From: Bathymodiolus brooksi | Taxonomy: Eukaryota; Mollusca; Bivalvia; Mytilida; Modiolidae | Direction of reading: 5' to 3' | Assembly: GCA_963680875.1 (NCBI GenBank) | Contig: OY804590.1 | Span: forward strand, 19,654,640-19,718,639 | DNA: 64,000 bases | Shown here: one piece after another, positions 46,195-56,160 of the stretch | Numbering within the stretch: the first letter of the stretch is position 1 | How the letters are laid out: each line of letters begins with the position of its first letter | Translations under genes and position numbers: made by a program | The notes under the pieces: generated by a model | Told to the model about the DNA's origin: nothing | The model's database searches: none | The model's input: only the letters and a program-made list of their open reading frames with translations

Positions 46195-46482
46195 GAGCCT
46201 ATGGTAGTGGCTCAATGAACTAGATAGTTGGATTACCTAACAACTCATACAAGCTTATCACCAATACGGCGTGGGTTTGCGCCGGCTTTGTAAATTACAA
46301 AAAGGGTGCACTCAACTCGCACCTGCAAGTGAAAAAGCTTACCAGTTGCTTGTCCATGGTCGGTGGTTCTGTCCGGGTACTCCGGTTTCCTCCATCATTA
46401 AAACTGGTCGCCATGATATAGATGAAATATTGCTGAAAGTAGCGTTAACAACAATAAATCAAATCAAATCAAATCTACATGG
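46195..46482 (+). mobile_element. tRNA-derived SINE
   Basis: Full-length copy with altered 5' head ('tagtggctcaatgaactag'), box B-like 'gggtttgcgcc', conserved body and 'aatcaaatcaaat' tail. No clear target duplication was found. Confidence 0.8.
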
Positions 46483-46620
46483 TGAGGAGTACTCGATACA
46501 ATAGTACGTGATAATATTTGTCAGTGACTTCCGGCATATCTGTGATGCTCATCTACCATTTAAACTGATCACCACGATATAGTTGATTGATGGATTGATT
46601 GATTGTAGCTTTGCGTCAAG
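46483..46620 (+). mobile_element. SINE fragment (second subtype)
   Basis: 'ggtgaggagtactcgataca', 'tttgtcagtgacttccgg' and 'accacgatatagttgattg' match the body of the SINE at 47077. The head is missing. Confidence 0.55.
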
Positions 46621-46699
46621 TGATCAGTTTGCCAGCTATATCCATGACGAGATCAAGTCTTACAGCAATGTATTAAATATATACATTTAAATCATTATC

Positions 46700-46850
46700 T
46701 TGATTTATATGAAGAATTTGGAGATACCTAACGGGTAATCAGAATCTGTAAATTGAAGAAGGATAGACAACACACTTGGCAAAAGAAAAATGACAAAAGG
46801 ACAAACAACGATCTACAAAACACTACGCAGAAAATTAAAAAGATATATTT
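46700..46850 (+). repeat. Family A fragment
   Basis: 'gaatttggagatacctaacg', 'agaaggatagacaacacac', 'gacaaacaacgatctac' and 'aacactacgcagaaaa'. Confidence 0.6.
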
Positions 46851-47076
46851 AAAATATATCAAAATAAGATGAATAATGTTCGTCTTTGATCAACGTATCA
46901 ATATAATAATGGAACTAATACATGTATATGTACAGTTATGTCAAATATTGTCTGAAGAGAAACAACCCTTCATAAATCTTCAGAAATGTGTTGATAAGAC
47001 AAGTTTTAAAATACTAAAGGGTAATTACAAGCAGTACAGGTATATCGAAGACAGATGATATAATGAACAAAAGGTG
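46851..47076. other. Non-coding, nothing recognised
   Basis: AT-rich; the 60-codon frame here is not supported. Confidence 0.4.
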
Positions 47077-47275
47077 CCGACGGGGTCGTGATCGTATGGT
47101 AGTTGGATTTACAATGTTCAATCAGTTGCAATCCCACTCATGGCGAGGTATACTCGATGCTACATTATGTGATAAAGTTTGTCAGTGACTAGTTACCTCC
47201 GCTAATAAAATTGACAGCCACGATATAACTGAAATATTGTTGAAAATGGCGTTTAACACTATAAACCAATACCGG
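47077..47275 (+). mobile_element. SINE, second subtype, diverged
   Basis: 'gacggggtcgtgatcgtatg' head, 'tgcaatcccactcatgg' (degraded box B region), 'ccacgatataactgaaatat' and 'aatggcgtttaacac' tail. Closest in the window to the copy at 54169. Confidence 0.7.
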
Positions 47276-47629
47276 TAAGGGTAATAACAAAATTACCAAA
47301 CTCCGAACAATCTTACAAAGGCCAACCTACAATAATTCTTATAGAATTCATGTACATCGTTTTCGTGCCTTTTGATTGGACAAGAGCACTGTCACCTGTT
47401 TATTTTTGATTCGTTCATAACTCGAGGAACTTTTCAATCTACAAGTGGTAACTAAGGGGTTCAGCTGGAAGGATACACCATCTTTAAAACATGAAATTCT
47501 ACATGTCATATTTACAACAATACACAAAAAGGGTAGAATCTACTTTGGCATATCCCGGAAGTCAGATATTGTAATAATCAACGCGCATGACCCATAATCT
47601 TTCATTTCGTCACCATGCGGATATAATAA
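47276..47629. other. Non-coding, nothing recognised
   Basis: No supported features. Confidence 0.4.
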
Positions 47630-47691
47630 TTAGGGTTAGAGTTCGGGTTAGGGTTAGGGTTAGGGTTCGGGTTAGGCTTAGGGTTAGGGTC
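47630..47691 (+). repeat. Interstitial telomere-type TTAGGG repeats
   Basis: About ten units of TTAGGG, most perfect and some changed to TTCGGG, TTAGAG or TTAGGC. TTAGGG is the usual metazoan telomere repeat, molluscs included. The short, imperfect run inside ordinary sequence suggests an interstitial site and not a chromosome end. Confidence 0.92.
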
Positions 47692-47917
47692 CGCAAAAGT
47701 AGAAGTACTCCCATAAAAATAATTAAAATGCCTACCTTGCAAACTTATTGTGGTTAAAGTTTATCAAAATTGAAGCGTACACGAATCCAAATGACGACTG
47801 ATCTTTACGTGTTAATGTAACAAAGTCGTCAACAACATTTTGTGGAATTTTAATTTGTGCGATTTTTAGACCAGGGACATGCAAGAATATATTTTTATGT
47901 TCAGTATTGCATTGAAG
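47692..47917. other. Non-coding, nothing recognised
   Basis: No supported features. Confidence 0.4.
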
Positions 47918-48090
47918 AATTATAAGTATTAAAAGGTTCTTTTGAGGAATTCATGCATGTGTAAACGGTGTCGATGCAGTCACAAACTTTACATAAACGT
48001 CCTTGGGACGTTTAGTCAGTTTGTGAGTGCATCGGCACCGTTTAAATATGTATAAACTCCCGAAAAGAAGCGTTTAATACTATTATGAAA
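47918..48090. repeat. Long imperfect palindrome, about 85-bp arms, 3-bp loop
   Basis: Centred at about 48004 ('aaacgtcc', ttg, 'ggacgttt'). The arms pair through 'gtaaacggtgtcgatgcag' and 'tgcatcggcaccgttta', 'tcacaaact' and 'agtttgtga', and outward to 'ataagtattaaa' and 'tttaatactatt'. As DNA it is a foldback element; as RNA it would form a long hairpin. Confidence 0.85.
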
Positions 48091-48102
48091 CTAGAAAAGA
48101 AG

Positions 48103-48606
48103 TATGCCCCCGCACTTGATAATCATGGACAAAGTTGTTTTGTTAGGAGTGATTTTTTTAAAAATGAAGTGTGTCTGTAAGACACAAATGATGCCCCCGC
48201 CTGACCATAACAAAATCATAAACAAGTCAAATGTTCTTTAACACTATGTATGATGTTCTATCATACTCAACTTCCTGATATGTAAATATAAAGATATTAC
48301 CTGTGGTGAAATGAATATAATTCTATCTAGAATCAGCTTAGTCGCGGGGACATAAAACAATGACTAAGTCCAACTACCTGCCATTATCAAATATTTGATG
48401 AAAATCAAAATACTGTGGACATGCACACCTCCATTATGTGTATAAACATCATGCAAACTATTAAAGCTATTGCTCCAAAACTGTAGGAGGAGATAGCCGG
48501 ACAAACTATGTATCTATATCCAGACGGACGAACGGACGAACGGACGGACGAACGAACGGACATGGGCAGATTAATATGCCCCCCGACTCTTTGTCGCGGG
48601 GGCATA
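48103..48606. mobile_element. Non-autonomous element with GC-rich 11-bp inverted ends
   Basis: The ends are 'tatgcccccgc' (48103-48113) and its exact complement 'gcgggggcata' (48596-48606). The right end is itself a hairpin ('atatgccccccgac', ttt-type loop, 'gtcgcgggggcata'). Related motifs occur internally ('gatgcccccgcctgacc' at 48190, 'gtcgcggggacataaaa' at 48340). A (GGACGAAC)n-type simple repeat lies at about 48523-48562. Similar sequences with such ends are common in marine invertebrate genomes by my recall; class not assigned. The 66-codon minus frame is spurious. Confidence 0.7.
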
Positions 48607-48812
48607 AAAAAGACAACGGTGCAATAACACTACACTAACCTTACTAGTACTAGTAAGGACACTACAAAAAAGCCGATGTTCAACTTATATGCTCCGGAAA
48701 GGTAGACAGTTCCTGCTCCACTTGTGGCAACGTCGAGTTTCTTCTGTTAAAAATTGGATGATAAGTCATGACAGAGGAAAGAAGAATGAGATTGTGACAA
48801 CGACAAAGAAAT
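48607..48812 (+). repeat. Family A, left flank of the 53-bp array
   Basis: 'cttatatgctccggaaaggt', 'ccacttgtggcaacgtcgag', 'gatgataagtcatgac' match the family A right half. The array begins exactly where family A would continue with its 'gacacagatattcc' end. Confidence 0.65.
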
Positions 48813-50141
48813 ATATCCATCCTCATCTGTGACACAGATATTCAGTAACGGTTATCTATGTCATTACATCCATGGTCATCTGTGACACAGATATTCAGTA
48901 ACGGTTATCTAAGTCATTACATCCATCCTCATCTGTGACACAGATATTCAGTAACGGTTATCTAAGTCATTATATCCATCGTCATCTGTGACACAGATAT
49001 TCAGTAACGGTTATCTAAGTCATTACATCCATCGTCATCTGTGACACAGATATTCAGTAACGGTTATCTATGTCATTACATCCATGGTCATCTGTGACAC
49101 AGATATTCAGTAACGGTTATCTAAGTCATTACATCCATGGTCATCTGTGACACAGATATTCAGTAACGGTTATCTAAGTCATTACATCCATCCTCATCTG
49201 TGACACAGATATTCAGTAACGGTTATCTAAGTCATTACATCCATGGTCATCTGTGACACAGATATTCAGTAACGGTTATCTAAGTCATTACATCCATCCT
49301 CATCTGTGACACAGATATTCAGTAACGGTTATCTAAGTCATTACATCCATGGTCATCTGTGACACAGATATTCAGTAACGGTTATCTAAGTCATTACATC
49401 CATCGTCATCTGTGACACAGATATTCAGTAACGGTTATCTAAATCATTACATCCATCGTCATCTGTGACACAGATATTCAGTAACGGTTATCTAAGTCAT
49501 TACATCCATCGTCATCTGTGACACAGATATTCAGTAACTGTTATCTAAGTCATTACATCCATCGTCATCTGTGACACAGATATTCAGTAACGGTTATCTA
49601 AGTCATTACATCCATCGTCATCTGTGACACAGATATTCAGTAACGGTTATCTAAATCATTACATCCATCGTCATCTGTGACACAGATATTCAGTAACGGT
49701 TATCTATGTCATTACATCCATCGTCATCTGTGACACAGATATTCAGTAACGGTTATCTAAGTCATTACATCCATCGTCATCTGTGACACAGATATTCAGT
49801 AACGGTTATCTATGTCATTACATCCATCGTCATCTGTGACACAGATATTCAGTAACGGTTATCTATGTCATTACATCCATCGTCATCTGTGACACAGATA
49901 TTCAGTAACGGTTATCTAAGTCATTACATCCATCGTCATCTGTGACACAGATATTCAGTAACTGTTATCTAAGTCATTACATCCATCGTCATCTGTGACA
50001 CAGATATTCAGTAACGGTTATCTAAGTCATTACATCCATCGTCATCTGTGACACAGATATTCAGTAACGGTTATCTAAGTCATTACAGCCATCGTCATCT
50101 GTGACACAGATATTCAGTAACGGTTATCAAAGTCATTACAA
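48813..50141. repeat. Minisatellite array, 53-bp unit, about 25 copies
   Basis: Each unit has 'catctgtgacacagatattc', 'agtaacggttatctaa' and 'gtcattacatccatc'. The core 'atctgtgacacagat' is a perfect palindrome with 7-bp arms. Units differ mainly at 'catcg', 'catgg' or 'catcc', and at 'taagtc', 'tatgtc' or 'taaatc'. High similarity indicates recent expansion. The unit corresponds to the right end of family A. Confidence 0.97.
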
Positions 50142-50780
50142 CCGTAACACTGTCAAAAATAAACGTAAAGGAAAACAAGCAAAAATAACGTTAATAAGTC
50201 ATGGGTCCTCCTATAAACAACTGGAGGTAAAGACGAACGAACCGAACATCTTTTGATACGGAAATCGTAGCGTACATCATAACACGGAACTCAAAACGTA
50301 AAAAACATATAATAGGACAACACAAAAAACTGAAACGATGAGCAGCACCGGCCTGAGGTGATGATATCAACCTTACCATGATTGTTGGAAATGTTGTTTT
50401 CTGTGACTTCCTCATTAGCAGCAATCCTCTAGCAATGACATCCAGAAAGGATACATAAGCTTTCGCACGTCGCATCATTTGAAAATAATCGTTAAAGAAT
50501 ACCGAAGGGGCAACTAAAAATGGACAATCTAGAGAAACTAACAAGATAAGGCATACAAGATGATGAAAAACAAGACAAAAGCACAACACAATATGTGTTG
50601 GACATCACTATACGCAAACAAACACAAATAACGTAAATAAGACGCTAGCTCTCCTACAAACAACTGGAGGTAAAGACGAACGAACCGAACATCGTTTTAA
50701 TACGGAAATCGTAGCGTACATCATAACACGGAACTCAAAACGTAAAGACATATAATAGGGCAACACAAAAACAACGTTGC
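50142..50780 (+). repeat. Family D, two copies in tandem
   Basis: The first copy is about 50142-50335 (right half, 'aagacgaacgaaccgaac', 'cataacacggaactcaaaac'). The second is about 50490-50780, from 'aagaataccgaaggggcaac' to the same 'cataacacggaactcaaaac'. The 132-codon minus frame is a shadow of these repeats. Confidence 0.65.
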
Positions 50781-51509
50781 TTCATATAAAGGGAAAATTC
50801 ACGAAGACAATATTGAAATCATTTCTTTTGTTTAGATTCGTTCTCAACCGGCCCTCACTCTCAATTACTATGTGTAGATCGATGCATAAAGCAAGGATGT
50901 TTACAACTGTATACCACTAAATTTAACCACAATCAATATATAGATATAAATTATATACGATTCAAAATTAAGCTTACGACGTTAAATCGGTTAATTGAAT
51001 ATCATTAACAGGAAGACATGCTTGGATTACTAAATTATTATTACAATAAAGCTTATAATAATACACCATGTTCTCTCTTTCATATCTCCTGGCCCAGAGA
51101 TAATATAGTTTCCTTCCGTATTTGACCTAGTTCTGGCGAACTTGATTGGATATCTAGGCTCTTATTTTCATCTACTTTCGCCTTCAATAAGTTGAAGATA
51201 ATGTCAGAGGTTGTATATGACAATTGATAAAAACTATTTACAGGCTTATGAATGCATGCATGTTTCAACTGTTTCCTCGATCCATTGTCATGCGTTATCC
51301 TCTTACATATATTTCCTTGTCTATTTGCAGAATCAGACGGAAAGTGAGAAATTAATTTTGACCTGTTCTTAGTACATAGTTGTTATTCTCCCCCACATAC
51401 CTTGAACATTCTGATATTTAGAAGTAAATTCGTCAGTCTATTTGATCTAAGCTTAATGTGTTTTTGCACTATACTGAATACGACATGTGCCACTTGTTGA
51501 GCAGGAAAT
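50781..51509. other. Non-coding, nothing recognised
   Basis: AT-rich without supported features. Confidence 0.45.
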
Positions 51510-51930
51510 GTTTATCCTTTCGGAACACCCATGTTGACCCCATGGTTTTAGTGTTTTTTTTGTTTTTTTCTCGGTTTTTGTCATCAATCTTTAGTGTTCT
51601 GTGTAGCAGTTTGTCGACTATTGTGTGTCTTGTTGTCCAATACATTGTATGTCCTTCTATTTACGGCTTCTCATTACTCATGGAGTATCTTCAAGCCTGT
51701 TCTTCATATTCCCTCACACACTATTATGATCATTCCTGATCAATCTTCCGTAAATAATAAAACCTTAAATCCAAAGGACCTACTTACCTTCCCCGAGTAC
51801 CTGTGTTTGGTGAGGTCCGTGTTTCTTATTTTTTGTTTTCTGTGCGTTGTGTTTTTGTTTTGCTTGTCTCTGTTTTGCGTTTTGTGTTGCCATTATATTT
51901 TCAGGCAGTGGTATATCTAACTTTTTGTAC
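51510..51930 (-). repeat. Two family A/D-type copies, reverse orientation
   Basis: First copy about 51510-51700: 'ctttcggaacacccatgttg', 'tttagtgttctgtgtagcag', 'tttacggcttctcattac'. Second about 51788-51915: 'ccttccccgagtacctgtg', 'gtgaggtccgtgtttctta'. The overlapping frames of 62-108 codons result from the T/G-rich reverse repeat. Confidence 0.55.
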
Positions 51931-52866
51931 GTACATGCGTATGTCAGAGTGTGTTATTTTGTTTGCAGTCGTATCAACACTTCTGTCTTAGGTATTCCGT
52001 ATGCACTGCATTGTAGTGCATTAATTCAGAAATCATGAAAGACCGACTTTGACTATATAATATAGATACGAACTTGAAATGGACGAACTTTACACACTAC
52101 ACTGAAATTTAAATTACATTGTCACTTTGATCCGGAAAAAAATAGACTTGGTTTTTTTTTAAATGTATTATCGACATCATTGATGGCTTTAATTATATTC
52201 AGGTAATATAAGTGTCATGCTGTTGCTAGGTAATTTAATATATGTCAGAATAGGAGTTTTAATTATCATTTTATTCAAAGGCGCCTGTCAGATGCCTATA
52301 GCGAGCACGTATTTTTATCTTTAATTGTTCCATAACTGAATTTTAAAAGAAAGAAATATCTTTTTAACAGTATTATTTCAAATATCTGATTCTTGTCATA
52401 GATCCGAATGAAAAGGTTGAAAAGTTCTTTCCCCGGAAAAGATCCGACTGAAGAGGTTGAGAAGTTCTTTCCCCGGAATGACTGCTGTGTTTTTTGTAGA
52501 CATTCTGGTATTCACATGGCAGATTGATTGTAATATTCATTCTAATCAATCAGAACAGCGTGTAAATAGTAATAAATAAAATGCATGTTCTAAGATCATT
52601 ACACAATGTATCGTAATAAACATGACACATTACAAATCAAACATTCCTTCTACTTATACCATGTATTTGACATGTGTAATCAAACGTGACGGATATAAAG
52701 TAAAATTGTAAATTATATAATATCAGCCAATTACCAACAGACCTATCAGCTGCTTTATTATTTTCTGACGTTAGATTAGAGGAATTTGCATGTTTAGTAC
52801 AATAAATATGAAAACAACAAATCAGAATGAATTAATGTAAGAAGGTTGTGAGACCATAATACTAGT
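51931..52866. other. Non-coding, with a short tandem duplication
   Basis: At about 52402-52478 a roughly 38-bp unit occurs twice ('gttgaaaagttctttccccg' and 'gttgagaagttctttccccg'). The rest shows nothing recognisable. Confidence 0.5.
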
Positions 52867-53147
52867 TTAAGGTGGTACCATACACTTCAGATAAAATTTG
52901 ATCTGTTCCTTTAATTTTCTTATTTTTTTGGCAGTGTGTTTGACTATATCCACTGTAATAAATATCAAAATTACAACAAATTCCAACCAACAGACTCGTA
53001 GCTATAAATTCACTAGCCACATAGCAGCTTTTATCTCTGTGGTTTTGATCACCGAGATGCTTGAAATCTGCATACAAACATTATATGATCAAAACGTTCA
53101 ACTGATATTAGAGAGTTATCTCCCTGTAGTGTATGGTACCCCCTTAA
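52867..53147. mobile_element. MITE with terminal inverted repeats, TTAA ends (copy 2)
   Basis: It begins TTAAGGTGGTACCATACAC and ends 'gtatggtacccccttaa'. The body matches copies 1 and 3 closely ('ttggcagtgtgtttgac', 'caccgagatgcttgaaatc', 'aaaacgttcaactgat'). Perfect TTAA occurs at both ends. The frames running into it on either strand are not genes. Confidence 0.88.
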
Positions 53148-53494
53148 GTATAGCATTTAGCTTACAGAATTTTGAAGATTATTTGGATATCACAATATCC
53201 AGTGGTGCAGCAATGCAACTCTAGTATTCTGTATTGATTTTATACAAAACATTCTGATGTAGGACAAATAAAAAACAACTTGTTATACAGTGAAAACTGT
53301 CTAAACCAAATCCTGAATCAAACTGAACCCTGTATGAACAAACTTTAAATAAAGTCTGAATATAGGTAATCTTTGTTAATTTAACCTGTATAAACCTGTC
53401 TATTCCAAGCACAAAAACTGATCTCAAGGAGGTTCACTTTAGACATGTTTTACTGTAAATATTTATTCATTAACAAGTTTTTTTTCTATTGTAG
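53148..53494. other. Non-coding, presumed intron 5' of the candidate microexon
   Basis: About 53270-53450 has the flavour of a dispersed repeat ('cagtgaaaactgtctaaacc'). It ends with the pyrimidine tract 'gttttttttctattgtag' before the candidate exon. Confidence 0.35.
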
Positions 53495-53539
53495 GTAATG
53501 ATGGAAGTTGTGGCTGTTAACGGCGCCATCTACAGCCTG
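53495..53539 (+). CDS. Candidate 45-bp microexon of an unidentified gene
   Basis: A GC-rich 45-bp segment stands out in AT-rich DNA. It is preceded by a pyrimidine tract ending in AG (53479-53494) and followed by 'gtacgtaag', a strong 5' splice site. It is exactly 15 codons, open in frame 1 from its first base: V-M-M-E-V-V-A-V-N-G-A-I-Y-S-L, so it could be included or skipped without a frame change. No other exon of the same gene is recognised in the window; neighbours are MITEs. I do not know the protein. It could be chance, but composition, splice sites and phase all agree. Confidence 0.5.
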
Positions 53540-53782
53540 GTACGTAAGACTTTACTACAGTTAGAATTGTCTTTATGTAACCAATTTACGGAACTCTAAA
53601 TACAGGTGTATGCTTAATACAGATGATAGCATAATTAAATGGTAACTTAATAATACAGATGATAGCATAATTAAATGGTAACTTAATAATACAGGTGATT
53701 TTTGGAAATACAGGTCCTGGCTTGGGACATGTACAAAAAGAATGTGTGTGTAACAGGGAGGATTAAAGAAGTAAATGTGTAG
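53540..53782. other. Non-coding with a 45-bp tandem duplication
   Basis: From about 53612 to 53695 the segment 'cttaatacagatgatagcat' then 'aattaaatggtaacttaata' occurs twice. Presumed intron downstream of the candidate microexon. Confidence 0.5.
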
Positions 53783-54063
53783 TTAAGGTGGTACCATACA
53801 CTTCAGGTAAAATTTGATCTGTTCATTTAATTTTCTTATTTTTTTGGCAGTGTGTTTGAATATATCCACTGTAATAAATATCAAAATTTTAACAAATTCC
53901 AACCAACAGACTCAGAGCTATGCATTCATTAGCCACATAGCAGCTTTTCTCTCTGTGGTTTTGATCACCGAGATGCTTGAAATCTGCATACAAATATCAT
54001 ATGATCAAAACGTTCAACTGATTTTAAAGAGTTATCTCTCTGTAGTGTATGGTACCCTCTTAA
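53783..54063. mobile_element. MITE with terminal inverted repeats, TTAA ends (copy 3)
   Basis: Same family and length (281 bp) as copy 2, with TTAA at 53783-53786 and 54060-54063. Its right TTAA is immediately followed by the family B start 'ccccgccactttttt', so it appears to have inserted at the TTAA that belongs to family B ('agcttaaccccgcc'). Confidence 0.88.
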
Positions 54064-54168
54064 CCCCGCCACTTTTTTATTGAGGTGCCTGTACCAAGCC
54101 ATACAGAAAGTGAACGATCATACATATGGTTGCTGTTTGTAAGTGTATAGATTTTACCTCTGTTTCTA

Positions 54169-54561
54169 GGGGCCGTCGTGGTCGTGATGGTGTGGGAGTC
54201 GTATATCCAACAACCTATTCAATCAGTGCATATCAGAACTACCTTCGTGGGTTCGAATCCCACTCATAGCAGTTGTATTCGATACACCATTAAGTGATAT
54301 CAATAAAAATGACCACCAGGAAATAACTAAAATATTGTTAAAAAACAAATGAATATGAAATATGTTGAAGTGGACTTTTTTTTATTTTTTATTTTTTTAT
54401 TTTCACTTGCTACCTCTTGACAAGTGAGATTGATGTAAAACATGGACCCTTACTGTGCGTTTCTGGGCCATTCAGGTTATTGTAAACAGGAGATTTTTGA
54501 ATAAACTATATTATAATGTAAAAAAAATATTGTTAACGTGGCTTTAACCCTAAGCCGTACT
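54169..54561 (+). mobile_element. SINE with target-site duplication, itself interrupted
   Basis: The head 'ggggccgtcgtggtcgtg' and a canonical box B 'ggttcgaatcc' (54250-54260) show tRNA origin. The 3' end 'attgttaacgtggctttaac' is separated from the rest by a 182-bp insertion. The whole is flanked by a perfect 11-bp duplication 'ctctgtttcta' (54158-54168 and 54562-54572). Confidence 0.85.
54342..54523 (+). mobile_element. Poly(A)-ended retro-insertion inside the SINE
   Basis: A 182-bp segment lies between two perfect copies of the 13-bp 'aaaatattgttaa' (54329-54341 and 54524-54536). It carries AATAAA at 54500-54505, about 15 bp before a short A run at its 3' end. These are the marks of a LINE-mobilised RNA 3' end. 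The source transcript is unknown. Confidence 0.65.
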
Positions 54562-54642
54562 CTCTGTTTCTACGATTTGTTGTATATTAACTGTTCTGGT
54601 TCTGGTATCTTTGTTTTTCATTTGATTGTTACATTTCTATTA

Positions 54643-55954
54643 ATAACTGGTGTTTCATCTCTGTTGAGATAACTGGTGTTTCATTTCTGTTGAGATAGCT
54701 GGTGTTTCATTTGTGTTGAGATAACTGGTGTTTCATCTCTGTTGAGATAACTGGTGTTTCATCTCTGTTGAGATAACTGGTGTTTCATCTCTGTTGAGAT
54801 AACTGGTGTTTCATCTCTGTTGAGATAGCTGGTGTTTCATCTCTGTTGAGATAACTGGTGTTTCATTTCTGTTGAGATAGCTGGTGTTTCATTTGTGTTG
54901 AGATAACTGGTGTTTCATCTCTGTTGAGATAACTGGTGTTTCATCTCTGTTGAGATAACTGGTGTTTCATCTCTGTTGAGATAACTGGTGTTTCATCTCT
55001 GTTGAGATAGCTGGTGTTTCATCTCTGTTGAGATAGCTGGTGTTTCATCTCTGTTGAGATAACTGGTGTTTCATCTCTGTTGAGATAACTGGTGTTTCAT
55101 CTCTGTTGAGATAACTGGTGTTTCATCTGTTTAGATAACTGGTGTTTCATCTTTGTTGAGATAACTGGTGTTTCATCTCTGTTGAGATAGCTGGTGTTTC
55201 ATCTCTGTTGAGATAACTGGTGTTTCATCTCTGTTGAGATAACTGGTGTTTCATCTCTGTTGAGATAACTGGTGTTTCATCTCTGTTGAGATAACTGGTG
55301 TTTCATTTGTGTTGAGATAACTGGTGTTTCATCTCTGTTGAGATAACTGCTGTTTCATCTCTGTTGAGATAACTGGTGTTTCATCTCTGTTGCGATAACT
55401 GGTGTTTCATCTCTGTTGAGATAACTTTTGTTTCATCTCTGTTGAGATAACTGGTGTTTCATCTCTGTTGAGATAACTGGTGTTTCATCTCTGTTGAGAT
55501 AATTGGTGTTTCATCTGTTGAGATAACTGGTGTTTCTTCTCTGTTGAGATAACTGGTGTTTCATCTCTGTTGAGATAACTGTTGTTTCATCTCTGTTGAG
55601 ATAGCTGGTGTTTCATCTCTGTTGAGATAACTGGTGTTTCATCTCTGTTGAGATAACTGGTGTTTCATCTCTGTTGATATAACTGGTGTTTCATTTGTGT
55701 TGAGATAACTGGTGTTTCATCTATGTTGAGATAACTGGTGTTTCATCTCTGTTGAGATAACTGGTGTTTCATCTCTGTTGAGATAACTGGTGTTTCATCT
55801 CTGTTGAGATAACTGGTGTTTCATCTCTGTTGAGATAACTGGTGTTTCATCTCTGTTGAGATAACTGGTGTTTCATCTCTGTTGAGATAACTTTTGTTTT
55901 ATCTCTGTTGAGATAACTGGTGTTTCATCTCTGTTGAGATAACTGGTGTTTCAT
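54643..55954. repeat. Minisatellite array, 26-bp unit, about 50 copies
   Basis: The unit is 'gataactggtgtttcatc' plus 'tctgttga', with rare variants (agctgg, cttttg, catttgtg, one copy lacking two bases). Decayed outlying copies continue to about 56020 ('gataactagtgttagctttt') and again near 56240-56330, so the ancestral array was longer. Confidence 0.97.
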
Positions 55955-56036
55955 TTTCACATACAGCGTTACATATTTATAGATAACTAGTGTTAGCTTT
56001 TGCTCAAATACAAATATAACTAGTGCTGAATTTTTA

Positions 56037-56160
56037 TGCAAATACACACGGTGGTTTTCTCCAGGTACTCCGGTTCCCTTCACCAATAAAACTTACCTCC
56101 ATGATATACTGAAATATTATTGAAAGAGGCGTTAAGCACCATAACCTCAATCCTCTAATC
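56037..56160 (+). mobile_element. SINE 3' fragment
   Basis: 'ggtggttttctccaggtact', 'caccaataaaacttacc', 'atactgaaatattattg', 'gaggcgttaagcacc'. The head is lost. Confidence 0.65.

Larger units (their letters stand above)
54064..54642 (+). repeat. Family B, split by a SINE
   Basis: Family B starts at 54064 ('ccccgccacttttttattg') and is interrupted after 'acctctgtttcta' at 54168. It resumes at 54573 with 'cgatttgttgtatattaact' and 'gttctggtatctttgttttt'. The 26-bp array begins right after. Confidence 0.6.

Noticed and set aside
47630..47691. Chromosome end
   Set aside because: The telomere-type run is short and imperfect, and ordinary sequence continues on both sides.
54250..54260. Possible true tRNA gene, because of the canonical box B
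   Set aside because: No cloverleaf can be formed around it. The sequence has a SINE body, SINE tail and target duplication.
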